Counted from the first letter of the stretch, positions 23,651-33,494 are shown. The stretch is DNA of 64,000 nt from Hepsetus odoe (GCA_017165825.1 CM029387.1:12984798-13048797), one strand, 5' to 3'. Notes: generated by a model from the letters alone, not told the origin. Program-made: numbers and translations.

Positions 23651-23664
23651 CTGAGAGGGGGGAT
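23651..23664 (+). promoter_or_regulatory. ERV polypurine tract
   Basis: CTGAGAGGGGGGAT directly precedes the 3' LTR. It is the expected primer for plus-strand DNA. Confidence 0.8.
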
Positions 23665-23665
23665 A

Positions 23666-24262
23666 TTTAGTGAAAATCCCTTTACTTTTGTCCCTGTCTC
23701 ACAGTGCCTCCCATTCCTTTAGCCTAAATCTGACCCCAGGAGACAGTAAGTGGCTGAACCTGCACTTAGTTCCATTCTTACTTGCTTGCATCATCTCATG
23801 ACCCCCCCAGTAAACATCCAGCAGGAAAGAGTTACAGCTCTGCTTAGGCAGCTGCACTCATAAAATAGGGACACATCCGTGAAAAAACACTTTTAAGTGG
23901 GGGCCTGGATGGGTGGATGCCTTGAAATATAGGTGGTAGACAAGGCAGAAATGTAAACAGTGAGAAGGCCTAAGTCTAATGGTGGGAAAGGGGCAAAGGT
24001 GGGGGAACTGAGGTTTCAATCATGACAGCATTGAATATTATTGGTGGAAAACTATTAATGGGATGGATTTATGCAAATTTTAAAGGGGTTTGAAATGTAT
24101 TTAAAGTCCAGAGTTGGGATGAGCATTTGGAGCTGCTCCCATGGGACCACGCCTGCTGAAACTCTTCAGTAAATTGGTTGTGCTGCATCTCTCTGACTTC
24201 GCTTGATTTTTGACTTTGTTTGGTTTCTGACTTAGAAAAAGTTTCAGTCATTTTCCACGACA
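23666..24262 (+). repeat. 3' LTR of the tRNA-Ser ERV
   Basis: It starts TTTAGTGAAAATCCC and ends TTTTCCACGACA and is colinear with 14334-14957. It is followed by the ATTT target duplication and then by the coiled-coil module of copy A. Confidence 0.88.
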
Positions 24263-25400
24263 ATTTCAAGTTCAAAGCCTTGAACAAGCTCTTCAGGAAT
24301 CAGATAATGAGTGGCTGTCAATTCTGGAGGAAGAAGAACAGGCCAAAAAGGTTCTTGCAGAGTAGCTCCAGGAAATGGAGGCTGATCTCACCGCCAAGGA
24401 TCAAAAAATTGTGCACGGAACCAGGATCTGGATGTTTTGAATGTAAAGTTAATGGATGCTACACTGGCCAATTGTCAAATCTCAGAGAAGCTTCAGGAGA
24501 TGGAATTAGAGGCTGAAGTGAGCAGAGACCATGTTCAGGAAATTTTGATCAGCACTCAGGCCAAAGAAAATTGAGAATATTGAACTGAGACATGTTTTGC
24601 ATGAACTGGAGGCGAAGTTTAAGAAATTGGAAGATGACAATGTCCCCCTCCACACCATGAATCATCAGCTGCAGGAGAGCAACCAGCCTGAGGTGAATTC
24701 CCTTCAGGAGGAACTAGCTAATGTAAATAGGGAACATGAGGAAAAGCATGGGTACCTAGAATGTGGGAATGTCTGCAAGGACCTAGGTGAACAGGTAATT
24801 TGGTTAACTGACAGCTTGGGCAGTACCCAGGAGAACCTAAGGGCTGAATCAGAAAAACTGGGACAGGTTAACATGAAGCACAGTGCACTTCTCACGCGCA
24901 TTCACCAAAGAGATGAACAGATCAGTTGCATGAACAGTCAGATCACTCAACAGAAGGAGTTGCTGACAAGGCTCAACCAACAACTGACAGAGAGCAAGAC
25001 CTCTGCATTGCAGGCGGCCACCTCAGCCACAAATGAAAGACTGAACCACGAGGACCAAAGGACTCTTGTCTATTTGCCAGAGAAACCATGGAAATGGAAA
25101 GAAAGGCTCTAGCTCAAGACAAGGGTGATCTTCAAGGAAAGGTCAGTAAACTCATGCAAGAGAGAGAGGCCCTGAGAACTGCAAGCTGCGAATATTGTCC
25201 GGAGGGAAGGGCTGAAGGAAACAGAGGAATAGGAAAAGCTGGAGACTAAGGTGGCCACTATGGAGGAACAGCTGCATAGGACCAGAACAGAGCTGAAGCA
25301 GGAGCAGGACAACAGCGCCACTCTGCAGGCTGAACAAGAGCATGTCAGAGGTATTTAAGCCGAACTGAAGATCTCGAAATCTCAACTCGCTCAGGAGACC
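24263..25400 (+). pseudogene. Long coiled-coil module, copy A
   Basis: Translation gives heptad-rich text: SLEQALQESDNEW in one phase, then a 171-residue frame (24597-25112) with NSLQEELANVNREHEEK, ENLRAESEKLGQ, DEQISCMNSQITQQKELL and LNQQLTES. More coiled coil follows in shifted phases to about 25400, where a SINE-tail phrase (TAAATGTAAATG) ends it. The homologous frame in copy B is longer and cleaner. Large spindle or Golgi coiled-coil proteins of the NuMA type look like this, but I cannot assign a gene. Stops at 24364, 24574 and elsewhere show it is not translated as one protein here. Confidence 0.65.
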
Positions 25401-25639
25401 CGAGTGCATGTCTGCTAAATGCCGTAAATGTAAATGTAAATGCTGGGACCCTGGTGGATAGCTCCAAAGAGGGGCAGCTGAGGAACAGTCTAACGGAAAA
25501 TGAGAGGCAGATAAAGATTCCAGAGGCTAAGCAGCCATGTGAAGACTCAGAGAAGGGTGCTCAGAGCCCAACAGAAGACCAGCTGAACTCTTCCCACAAG
25601 GATGTCATAAACACCCTACCTTCTGTTTTCCCACACACT

Positions 25640-26330
25640 TCAGCAGACTCAGAATAGTGGAACCAAGAGCGGGGCCCCCGGTCTTAATTATGTGCATGCT
25701 TTGGCGGCCTTAATGGTTCTTGGCCTGGATTACCATCTGGATTATCCAAGATGGTAAGCAGTGCTAATGTTCTTGATTATGCACCAGTCACGGAGACCAG
25801 GGCTTCTGAAACTGCTCAGGGTCAGGAGCATTCTGAGGAAGGAGAATGCATGATACACAGAGGAAACTGCAGTCACTGTGAAGATGGCAACAAGGGCCTT
25901 GCATACAACAAGAACTGCTTAGACAACCATGAGCATATCGTTGAAGGAACTTCAACCATGAACTGTTCAGTCAGTCTTCAGTCAGTTACAAAGAAGGTTC
26001 GTACATCCCCTACAGTCATGTGTGTGATAAAAGAAAGGACTGTAAGCAGGGTACAGAAGGAAGTCTGTGAAAGCCCGTGCAAAGAGGAAGGTCGTCAGTG
26101 TGCCCCGGGTAAGAAGTGTATCAACCAGAAAGTGGTGAGTGATGTAATCCCTCATGTTCAAGATTGTTCTGATGTCATGAACTGCTTGTGTTTGTCTGAG
26201 GATTGCCAGTAGCACTGCAACGACAGCAGAGGCCAGTGCTTTCCTATGAGCGTTATTTGTGATGGTGAGGGAGACTGCTTTGACAGCACAGAGGAGAATG
26301 ACTTTGCTCTAAAGGGGAAGTTTCACCACA
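25640..26330 (+). pseudogene. LDL-receptor class A repeat protein fragment, copy A
   Basis: The frame 25751-26212 is Cys-rich, with GECMIHRGNCSHCEDG and a class A repeat reading RQCAPGKKCINQKVV then VQDCSD. After a TAG the same phase continues with HCNDSRGQCFPMSVICDG and DCFDSTEEND, a second class A repeat with the calcium-binding acidic end. Class A repeats bind ligands outside cells. Copy B retains a hydrophobic leader (HTLAALLVLGLEM) just upstream, so the source was probably secreted or a membrane protein. In copy A the leader is degraded. Confidence 0.7.
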
Positions 26331-26620
26331 CCAGTGACCATGGCATGCCCAGGAGGTTCAGCCCTCCAGGCTGCAATAATCCCTCGGAGGGGAAAGATCA
26401 TAGTAGACCTCCACATCTTCCCCAGGGGGAACATCAGCCTGGTGGTGATGAACACCTATGGAAGAATCGGCTCCAGGTTGGACACGCAGACCGCAGTGCG
26501 GGATCTGATCTGGATTTTTGGAAACACCCAGTAAGTAGACAGAGTGTCGAGAATCACGTTATGGATGGATCTGTCAAGTCATGGATGAATTGGAAATATT
26601 GGCAATTGGAAATTGGAAAT

Positions 26621-26695
26621 CGCTTTGCACGGAATCCTGACAGTGTTTCCATAACTTGTAGTCATGGAAACACTGTCAGGATTCCGTGCAAAGCG
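26621..26695. repeat. Perfect 32-bp inverted repeat with 11-base loop
   Basis: CGCTTTGCACGGAATCCTGA at 26621 continues to 26652 and is repeated in exact reverse complement at 26664-26695. The right-arm copy (near 54450-54475) has only one arm of this hairpin. The inversion therefore arose in copy A after the duplication. Confidence 0.93.
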
Positions 26696-26933
26696 AGAAA
26701 GACGGATCCTATGACCCGGGGACCCTGGAATGGACTGAAACTTTGGGTTACCCCTCACCACCGCCAGCAGCCCTGGACGTGGCGGTGGCTGATCAGGGGC
26801 CCCTTTTGTTTAAAGCTAGTTCTGTTTGTGCCCCATAAGGGGGCTGTTTATGTTTTTTGGAGGGTTTTTCTTTGGCCTCCCCCCAGAGGCTCAGCCTGGG
26901 GCGAGGCTATGTTTTGGCACCCCGGGAATTGCG

Positions 26934-26951
26934 CCTTTTGGGGTGGGGTTC
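26934..26951 (+). promoter_or_regulatory. Polypurine tract, copy A
   Basis: CCTTTTGGGGTGGGGTTC abuts the 3' LTR start TGTCACGGG. The same layout is present in copies B and C. Confidence 0.7.
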
Positions 26952-27237
26952 TGTCACGGGTGAGGTTCGGTTTGAGCACGGTAGAGGGCGCTCTTTTCTG
27001 ACTGAGCACACCTGAGCTCATGAAGGCAGAGGTGTGCTTCATTGGGGCTGGCTATTTACGCCCAGATGAGTCAGAACAGAGTGCGGTTCATTCACTAGGT
27101 GAAGCCTACAGTTAATGGTGGTTTTGGTAACTTATTTTAGTCACGATTGCAGTTCCTTGTGTCTTGTTTGGGTCAGAACTGCAGTCCTTAGATCTTGTTT
27201 TGGGTTATCATCCATCCATCCATCCATTTTCTCCCGT

Positions 27238-27795
27238 TTATCCGAGGTCGGGTCGCAGGGGCAGCAGCTCCAGCAGGGATGCCCAGACTTCCCTCTCTCC
27301 GGCCACTTCTTCTAGCTCCTCCGGGCCAGGGCAGCCCTGGCAGAGTCCAACTCTCACCGGGAACAAGTCCGACTTACTGCCGGCAATGCGGACCAAGCTC
27401 TGACACCGGTTGTACAGGGACCGGACAGCCCTTAACAGCGAATCCGATACCCCATACTCCCAAAGAACCCCCCACAGGACTTCCCGAGGGACACGGTCGA
27501 ATGCCTTCTCCAAGTCCACAAAGCACATGTAGACTGGTTGGGCAAACTCCCATGCACCCTCCAGGACCCTGTTAAGGGTGTAGAGCTGGTCCACTGTTCC
27601 ATGACCTGGACAAAAACCACACTGCTCCTCCTGAATCCGAGGTTCGACTATCCGACGGACCCTCCTTTCCAGGACCCCTGAACAGACTTTCCCCGGGAGG
27701 CTGAGAAGTGTGAACTCTCTATAGTTCAAACACACCCTCCGGTCCCCTTTCTTATTGAGGGGGACCACCACCCCAGTCTGCCAATCCAGAGGCAC
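27238..27795 (-). pseudogene. Rex3-like RT fragment lacking the catalytic core
   Basis: It contains NYREFTLLSLPGKV, IQEEQCGFCPGHGTVDQL and FVDLEKAFDRVPREVLW (first catalytic Asp), then GLCQGCP. It then fuses in frame to the C-terminal EELEEVAGEREVW. The segment with the FADD box is absent. Confidence 0.83.
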
Positions 27796-28296
27796 CGTCC
27801 CCGATGTCCATGCGATGTTGCAGAGGCGTGTTAGCCATCACAGTTCTACAACATCCAGAGCTTTGAGGAACTCCGGGCGGATCTCATCCACCCCGGAGCC
27901 CTGCCACCAAGGAGCTTTTTGACCACCTCTGCAACCTCGGCCCCAGAGATGGAAGAGTCCACCTCTGTATCCCCAGGCTCTGCTTCCTCATCGGAAGGCA
28001 TGTTGGTGGAATTAAGGAAGTCTTCGAAGTACTCCCCCACCGACCCACAACATCTCGAGTCGAGGTCAGCAGCGCACCATCCCCACTATACACTGTGTTG
28101 ACTGTGCGCTGCTTTCCCCTCCTGAGACGCTGGATGGTGGACCAGAACCTCCTCGAAGCCATCTGGAAGTCCTTCTCCATGGCCTCTCCAAACTCCTCCC
28201 ATGCACGAGTTTTTGCCTCAGCAACCACCAAAGCCGCATTACACTTGGCTGCCTCCAGAGCCCCACTGGCCAAAAAGGCCCTGTAAGACTCCTTCT

Positions 28297-29289
28297 TCAG
28301 CTTGATGGCATCCCCCACCGCCGGTGCCCACCAACGGGTTCTCGGGTTGCACCACGACAGGCACCGACCACCTTACGGCCACAGCTCCGGTCAGCCGCCT
28401 CGACAATGGAAGCGCGGAACATAGTCCATTCGGACTCAATGTCCCCCTCCTCCCCCGGGACGTGGTTAAAGCTTTGCCGGAGGTGGGAGTTGAAGCTTGT
28501 CCTCACAGGGGACTCTGCCAGACATTCCCAGCAGACCCTCACAATACGTTTGGGCCTACCAGGCCTGACCAGCATCCTCCCCCACCAACGAAGCCAACTC
28601 ACCACCAGGTGATGGTCGGTTGACAGCTCCGCCCCTTTCTTCACCCGAGTGTCCAAGACATGTGACCGCAAGTCCGACGACACGACCACAAAGTCGATCA
28701 TCGAACTGCGGCCTAGGGTGTCCTGGTGCCAGCTGCACATGTGGACATCCTTATGCCTGAACATGGTGTTCGTTATGGACAATCCGTGATGAGCACAAAA
28801 GACCAATAACAAAACACCGCTCTGGTTCAGATCGGGGGGGCCATTCCTCCCAATCACGCCCTTCCAGGTGTCACTGTCATTACCCACGTGAGCATTGAAG
28901 TCCCCCAGCAGAACTATGGAGTCCCCAGGAGGGACGCTCTCTAGCGCCCCCTCCAGAGACCCCAGAAAGGGTGGGTAGTCCAGACTGCTGTTTGGCGCAT
29001 ATGCGCAGACAACACTAAGGACCCGTCCCCCAACCCGAAGGCGGAGGGCAGCCACCCTCTCATCCACCGGGGTAAACCCCAATGTACTGGCCCTGAGCTG
29101 GGGGGCAATAAGTATGACCACACCTGCTCGGCGCCTCTCACCGGTGGCAACTCCAGAGTGGAAAAGAGTCCAGCCCCTCTCAAGGAGACTGGTTCCAGAG
29201 TCCAAGCTGTGCGTCGAGGTGAGTCCAACTATATCTAGCCGGAACTTCTCAACCTCGCTCAGGCTCCTTCCCCACCAGAGACGTGACAT
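28297..29289 (-). pseudogene. Rex3-like endonuclease
   Basis: The 330-residue frame has VVCAYAPN, LLGDFNAHVGND, MIDFVVVSSDLR and a STDHHLV block, the EEP endonuclease signature order. The N-terminal TLNV-type start lies in another phase upstream (29249-29455, WNVTSLVGK). It is linked to the RT by a shifted phase after 28297. Confidence 0.82.
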
Positions 29290-29788
29290 TCCATGTCCCT
29301 AGAGCCAGCTTCTGCAGCCAAGGATGGGACCACCAAGGCCCACATCTTTGGCCACCGCCCAGCTCACATTGCACCCGACCTCTTTGGCCCCTCCCACAGG
29401 TGGTGAGCCCATGGGAAGGGGGACCCACGTTGCCTCTTCGGGCTGTGCTCGCCATCGGGCCCCACCTCCGGGCCTGGCTCCAGAGGGAGGCCCCGGTGAC
29501 CCACGTCCGGGTGAGGGAAAGCGTTGTCCAAGGATCATTCTTGTCATAAGAGGTCTGAACTGCTCTTTGTCTCTTCCCTCACCTAGGACCTGTTTGCCTT
29601 GGGTGCACCTACCAGGGGCATAAGCCCCCGACAACATAGCTCCCAGGATCATTGGGACACGCAAACCCCTCCACCACGATAAGGTGGCAGTTCGAGGAGA
29701 GGTGTTTTGGGTTATATGAAGAATAAAGTTATGTTCCTGACTCCTGGCTCTCACACTGACGTCCTTCCCGCACCCTGCCACCATTACA

Positions 29789-30215
29789 CTGTGTAAATTA
29801 AACAAGACAAACAGCTCCCCCTCCTGACAATAATACTGCTTTGTAAGAGTAACTTTTTGTACAGTGTATAGTAACTTAGTAAGTAAACAACAACATGCTT
29901 AGAAAGAAAAAACAGAGTAGTTGGTAAAACATCTGATGTACTAGTGTTCAGATCCTCATGCCCGATTTGTTTGTCAGCCTTTCAGACAAAGAGCAGGGAC
30001 AGACACATTACTTGACAGTGAGTGTGTAGGTGGTGTAGATCCAGGATACTGACAGTACCACTGGAGGTTATTAACCCAAGCTACAGAGTGACATCTCCCT
30101 CCAAAACAGACTTTACTGTGGAGAGTGGTTGCATTCTAGCAGCATTTTCTAGAAAGAAAGAAAAAAGAAAGATTATGATAAATAGAAAACAATCTGGTCA
30201 GAAACACAACTCCCA
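29789..30215. other. Arm sequence flanking copy A, no gene seen
   Basis: No frame with recognisable content was found. It pairs, inverted, with 53521-53927 of the right arm. Confidence 0.65.
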
Positions 30216-30610
30216 ATTCCCCTAAACATCTCCATGCTTCCACCGGAATGTCATCTGGTCCAACAGCCTTTCCATTCTTCATCCTCTTCATCGCAGCCCT
30301 TACCTCCATCTTGCTTATTTGCTGCACTTCCTGGTTCACTATTCTCACATCATCCAGTCTTCTCTTTCTCGTTTTCTTCATTCATCAGCCCCTCAAAGTA
30401 CTCCTTCCATCTGCTCAAAACGCTCTGTTCACCTGTGAGCATGATTCCATGTCCACCCTTTATCGTCCTAACCTACTGCACTTCATTCCCAGCTTTGTCT
30501 CTGTCTAGCCAAATCGGTCCTTTTCTCCCTCTTTACTGTCTCTCATACAATTCACCAAACACCTTATCTTTGGCCTTTGCCACTGTTTTCTTCACCCGGT
30601 GGTTCATCTC

Positions 30611-30943
30611 TGTAACGGTGGCGGGGTGCGGGGAGGACGCCAACGCTGAGCCAGGAGTTCGGATCATAACATTATTAACTATATTAACAAAACAAGATCA
30701 AAGGACTGCAGTTCAAACTAAAACCAAGGAACTGCAGCCTAAACCAAGTTAGTAGATTACCAAGTGTACAAAACCACCATAACGTGTAGGCTTAGCCTAA
30801 CGAATGAGCCGCGCTCTGTTCTGACTCATCTGGGCTTAAATAGTCAGCCCCAATGAAGCACACCTGTGCCTTCATGAGCTCAGGTGTGCTCAGTCTGAAC
30901 AGAGCGCCATCTACCGTGCCCAAAACACACCTCACCCGTGACA
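30611..30943 (-). repeat. 3' LTR of copy C
   Basis: On the minus strand it begins TGTCACGGGTGAGG and ends CCGTTACA. About 16-18 differences from the 5' LTR were counted by eye over some 331 bases, close to 95% identity. Confidence 0.9.
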
Positions 30944-30960
30944 GAATCCCCCCCAAAAGG
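30944..30960 (-). promoter_or_regulatory. Polypurine tract, copy C
   Basis: The minus strand reads CCTTTTGGGGGGGATTC immediately before the 3' LTR. Confidence 0.72.
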
Positions 30961-31034
30961 CGCGGCTCCTGAAGCACCAAAACACAGCTGAACCTCTGGG
31001 GGGAGGCCAAGAACAAAGAAAAAACACTCTTCAA

Positions 31035-31193
31035 AGTTACTTTATGGGAACTTTATGGGAACTCTTATCCAGAGCGACTTACATGTCCTAATTACAGGGA
31101 CAGTCCCCCTGGAGCAATTCAGAGGTGGGATTCGAACCGGGGACCTCTTAATCCAGAGGTCCGTAGGCAAGTATCCTACCACTAGACCACCAT
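31035..31193 (-). repeat. tRNA-derived SINE inside copy C
   Basis: On the minus strand the head has GGTGGTCTAGTGGTAGGAT (A box) and CCCGGTTCGAATCCC (B box). The tail reads AAGTCGCTCTGGATAAGAG. This head and tail differ from the SINE at 2398-2615. Confidence 0.8.
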
Positions 31194-31299
31194 ACTTTAG
31201 CTTCCAGCATCTCCTGAATGGTTGGAATCTCTCCTCTCCTTGTTGCCTGGCATACAGTTTGGTCCCTCTGTTCATCCATTCTCTCCAGCCTCTCTCTTT

Positions 31300-31643
31300 G
31301 GATAACCATCACAACTTGCAGCTTTATTCTGGAGACTTCTCCCTCCTTTCTGAATTTACTGCTATTTCTGTGAAGCATACCTTTGTCTTGAGCCAGAGCT
31401 TTTCTTTCTGTTTCTTTCTGTGGTTTCGATCTCCCTTTGGCAACTGGACAAGAGTCCTTTGGTCCTCTCCAGCTGAGAAAGCAGATAGGTGATCCTTTCC
31501 TTGTGGTTCAACCCTTCGTTCGTGACCGAGGCATTCACCTGTAGCATCGAGGCTTCTTTCTCCGTCAGCTGCTGGTAGAGCTCTGTCAGCAACTCCTCCT
31601 GTTCAGTGATCTGAACATTCATGCAGCTGATCTGTTCATCTCC
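31300..31643 (-). pseudogene. Coiled-coil module, copy C
   Basis: It begins at residue 85 of the frame 31362-31895 with GDEQISCMNVQITEQEELL and continues with LYQQLTEKEASML, LSQLERTKGLLSSCQ and a basic end. It is clearly homologous to the coiled coils of copies A and B (DEQISCMNSQITQQKELL). It joins the IQ array without a phase change at about 31643. After a stop near 31362 other phases continue the helical text. Confidence 0.75.
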
Positions 31644-32783
31644 GAGGTGAGATTGGATTGTCCTTGCAGCTCTGATCCGTTTGGCCAGATCCCTTGCCCG
31701 CTTTCCTCTGAATGACTTTTGCAAGCAACTTGCAGCATGTCTGAACAGCTGATACCTCTGCCTTTGTTGATGTCCAAGCTTCCACCTTCTGAACCTCCTC
31801 TGAAGAACACTTGCTGCCCAGCGTTGCTTCTTGAAAACAGATCTTTCCTTGTGCATTCTTACTGCAGCCTGAATAATGGTAGCAGCTTTGTGCATTGCAG
31901 CAACATTCTTTTGAACGGAATAACCTCTAAAAGCTGCCTGGATGCGTACACAGACCTTTTCAATGCCTGGAATTTTTCATGTTCAAATTTACCCTTAATG
32001 TAGGACCTATAATGTCTTTGGATGATGATGGCTGACACCCTTATGGCCTGGTACTTTACTACCTCACTGTGTCTTCTGAACGCAGCCTGAATCAGGGAAG
32101 CTGCCTGATGTTGCAGGATCATCTCCCTTCTGACTGACCCTCTGACCTCTGAAGCAGGCTTGCAGGAACATTGCAGCAGAGCGCAATTTCAAGAATTCCT
32201 CCCTCTGCTTTCTGGCATCAAGTGTGGAACGATACCTAAGCTGGATGGCAATAGCAGCATATTTCATGCATAAATATTGTGTCCGAGCACAGTGAGCCCT
32301 GTAAGCACATTGTATGACAGTCTGGTGCTTCTGTTTCAGAGTCTGTCTGGTCTTCATCCCTCGGAATGCGGCTTGCAGAACAACAGCAGCCATCTTTTTC
32401 TCTTTCAAAGACTTCATTTCTTGCTTCATCATCTTATTAGCTCGGTAATATCGCTGAACAGTCCTGGCTGCCCACAGTAGCTTCAGGTAGTACTTTCTGC
32501 TCAAATGCTTCCTCACCTGCGCCTGAATGGTTACTGCAGCCTCATGTTCAATTTGCGTCTGCACCCGAACTTTCATTCTAAACTTCCCACTAACCTGGAG
32601 CTGCTCCTTCTCTGCTTTCTGCCTGGCAGACGGGTTAGTGGTGCTGGGTTTGGGGGTCGACTCCTTGATGCCGCTTTCCTTGCTGCGAAGGGCCTTTTTG
32701 GTCGACCTCCCTGGTTGCAGGATGCAGGAAGCGGTCTCCACCGTCCTCCTGCTCTCTGTGGCAGGAACGACCTTCTTTGCCAC
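31643..32783 (-). pseudogene. ASPM-like IQ-motif array, copy C
   Basis: About a dozen IQ motifs (IQxxxRxxxxR-like) are spaced in the alternating pattern of the ASPM spindle-pole protein. Examples are AVTIQAQVRKHLSRKYY, ARTVQRYYRANKMM, AVVLQAAFRGMKTRQ, QTVIQCAYRAHCA, AIAIQLRYRST, ASLIQAAFRRHSE, AIIIQRHYRSYIKG and ASVLQRRFRRWKLG. IQ motifs bind calmodulin or light chains. Three frames (32064-32783, 31859-32122, 31362-31895) cover the array, so two phase changes have occurred. The first 80 residues or so (32545-32783) are the linker shared with copy A. No intron was seen. Other IQ-rich proteins are possible but fit less well. Confidence 0.72.
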
Positions 32784-33060
32784 TGCCTCGCTTCACTTGT
32801 TGCAGGCGGCCTTCTTTGTCTTCCTCTCGTGTTTAATGGTGCAGCGAGCGTTTACTTCCACTGTTTCGCTGTTATTGGCACTGGCTGTGTTCATCGCTGT
32901 ATTCTCACGTTGAGCTGTGCAGAGCGCTGTGTTTACCGTAATGCCTCTATTAGCAGCGCAAGTAGAATTCTTTACCGTAACTCCGCTATTAGCGGGGCAA
33001 AGAGAATTCTTTACCATAACTCCTCTATTAGCGGCGCAAGCGAATTCTTTACCGTAATGC
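32784..33060 (-). pseudogene. 13-residue repeats, copy C
   Basis: Plus-strand TTTACCGTAA-type starts at 32932, 32971, 33010 and 33048 show a 39-base tandem unit. On the minus strand one phase reads VKNSLCPANSGVT, VKNSTCAANRGIT and VNTALCTAQRENT. Like the repeats in copy A, this is a 13-residue unit with a central Cys after an Asn. A TGA (32790-32792) separates it from the linker in the same phase. Confidence 0.68.
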
Positions 33061-33090
33061 CGCTATTAGCTGCGCAGGGCACGTCCACTA

Positions 33091-33465
33091 TCAACATCCC
33101 GCTTTGACATAGGGAGAAAACTCCACCATCCTCCTGCTTTCCGGAGCAGGAAAAGAAATGTGGCTCAACACATCCAGGCACCGCTGTGTGTTCGCGGCTA
33201 GAGCAGCCAGCCTCTGCAGCAGGAAGTCGAACCAGTCAGCGCCTATCTCGGCACCCAGGCGGCTGACGAGCAGGATATCTGACGTCAGCCGCGTCAGACG
33301 TTTCTCGAGCTCCCTGGCTGTGGCCGCCGGCGTCCCTCGTACCCAATCCTCGCCCTCCAATTCCTCACAGAGGTCCACAGACTCAACACAAGCCGGCACC
33401 CTCCTCTCCCAGGTTTCAATAAGCTCCAATGTATTCGTGATCACGGCTGCACTCGTTTCCAACAC
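33091..33465 (-). pseudogene. Element-specific open frame, copy C
   Basis: The 124-residue helical frame has TNTLELIETWERRVP, TARELEKRLTRLTSDILL and ESRRMVEF. An ATG in another phase (MSHQRVDV) lies right after the LTR, at the position of TNRQRLDI in copy A, so one phase change is present. Copy A's frame aligns over its whole length, including the Leu-rich helix and the SRRM/GRRM end. Conservation between copies with different cargo marks it as part of the element, not cargo. I do not recognise a family. Confidence 0.55.
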
Positions 33466-33494
33466 CCGCTCTTGCTCTCACTCCGACGTCCACG

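Larger units (their letters stand above)
14334..24262 (+). mobile_element. Class I-like endogenous retrovirus, gag-pro-pol without env
   Basis: LTRs of about 624 and 597 bases bracket a primer site for tRNA-Ser, a long leader, gag with a late domain and one zinc knuckle, protease, RT-RNase H and integrase. A 4-bp target duplication ATTT lies at 14330-14333 and 24263-24266. The right arm has the empty site, reading straight from CCTGAGATTT into CAAGTTC in complement. There is no env frame between the end of pol (23036) and the 3' LTR. Several single in-frame stops and one phase change disable it, but most of the coding length is otherwise open, so it is fairly young. Confidence 0.9.
27209..29703 (-). 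mobile_element. Rex3-like LINE (RTE clade), internally deleted
   Basis: It is flanked by the 12-bp duplication GTTTTGGGTTAT at 27197-27208 and 29704-29715. On the minus strand it holds the endonuclease, the first RT blocks and the last C-terminal block, then a GGAT-unit tail. The text jumps from GLCQGCP straight to the terminal EELEEVAGEREVWASLLEL block, so the RT catalytic core is deleted. A full comparison copy lies at 39681-43060. Confidence 0.88.
13048..29788 (+). mobile_element. Non-autonomous LTR element with host-like gene modules, copy A
   Basis: Two LTRs (13048-13354 and 26952-29788, the second split by a Rex3) bracket an interior without gag-pol of its own. In order, the interior holds a self-primer-like site, an element-specific frame, 13-residue Cys repeats, a coiled-coil segment, an LDL-receptor class A segment and a purine tract. 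A complete ERV (14334-24262) was inserted later between the repeats and the coiled coil. Copy B in the right arm has the same flanks and modules and lacks the ERV. Copy C (30611-33842) shares LTR, first frame, repeats and part of the coiled coil. No clear target duplication was found for copy A. Confidence 0.75.
26952..29788 (+). repeat. 3' LTR of copy A, split by a Rex3 insertion
   Basis: The LTR pieces are 26952-27208 and 29716-29788, about 330 bases in all. It starts TGTCACGGGTGAGG and ends CACCATTACA. It has a GGCTATTTACGCCC box (the TATA-like position is changed from TTTAAG) and AATAAAGTTATG. GTTTTGGGTTAT is duplicated on both sides of the Rex3. Confidence 0.88.

Noticed and set aside
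24597..25112. Intact host coiled-coil gene
   Set aside because: The frame is bounded by stops and phase breaks, lies between LTRs, and has a duplicate in the right arm with the same flanks.
28324..29623. Pro/Ser-rich plus-strand frames as proteins
   Set aside because: They overlap the Rex3-like endonuclease on the opposite strand and have low-complexity antisense composition.
13048..29788. Target duplication of copy A or B
   Set aside because: Flanks just outside the LTRs (TTGCAG and CTGTG in A, TTACTG and CTATG in B) do not give a convincing direct repeat. It may have decayed, or the ends recombined.
31035..31193. Functional tRNA gene on the minus strand
   Set aside because: The head is tRNA-like but joins a SINE tail (AAGTCGCTCTGGATAAGAG), and there is no separate terminator.
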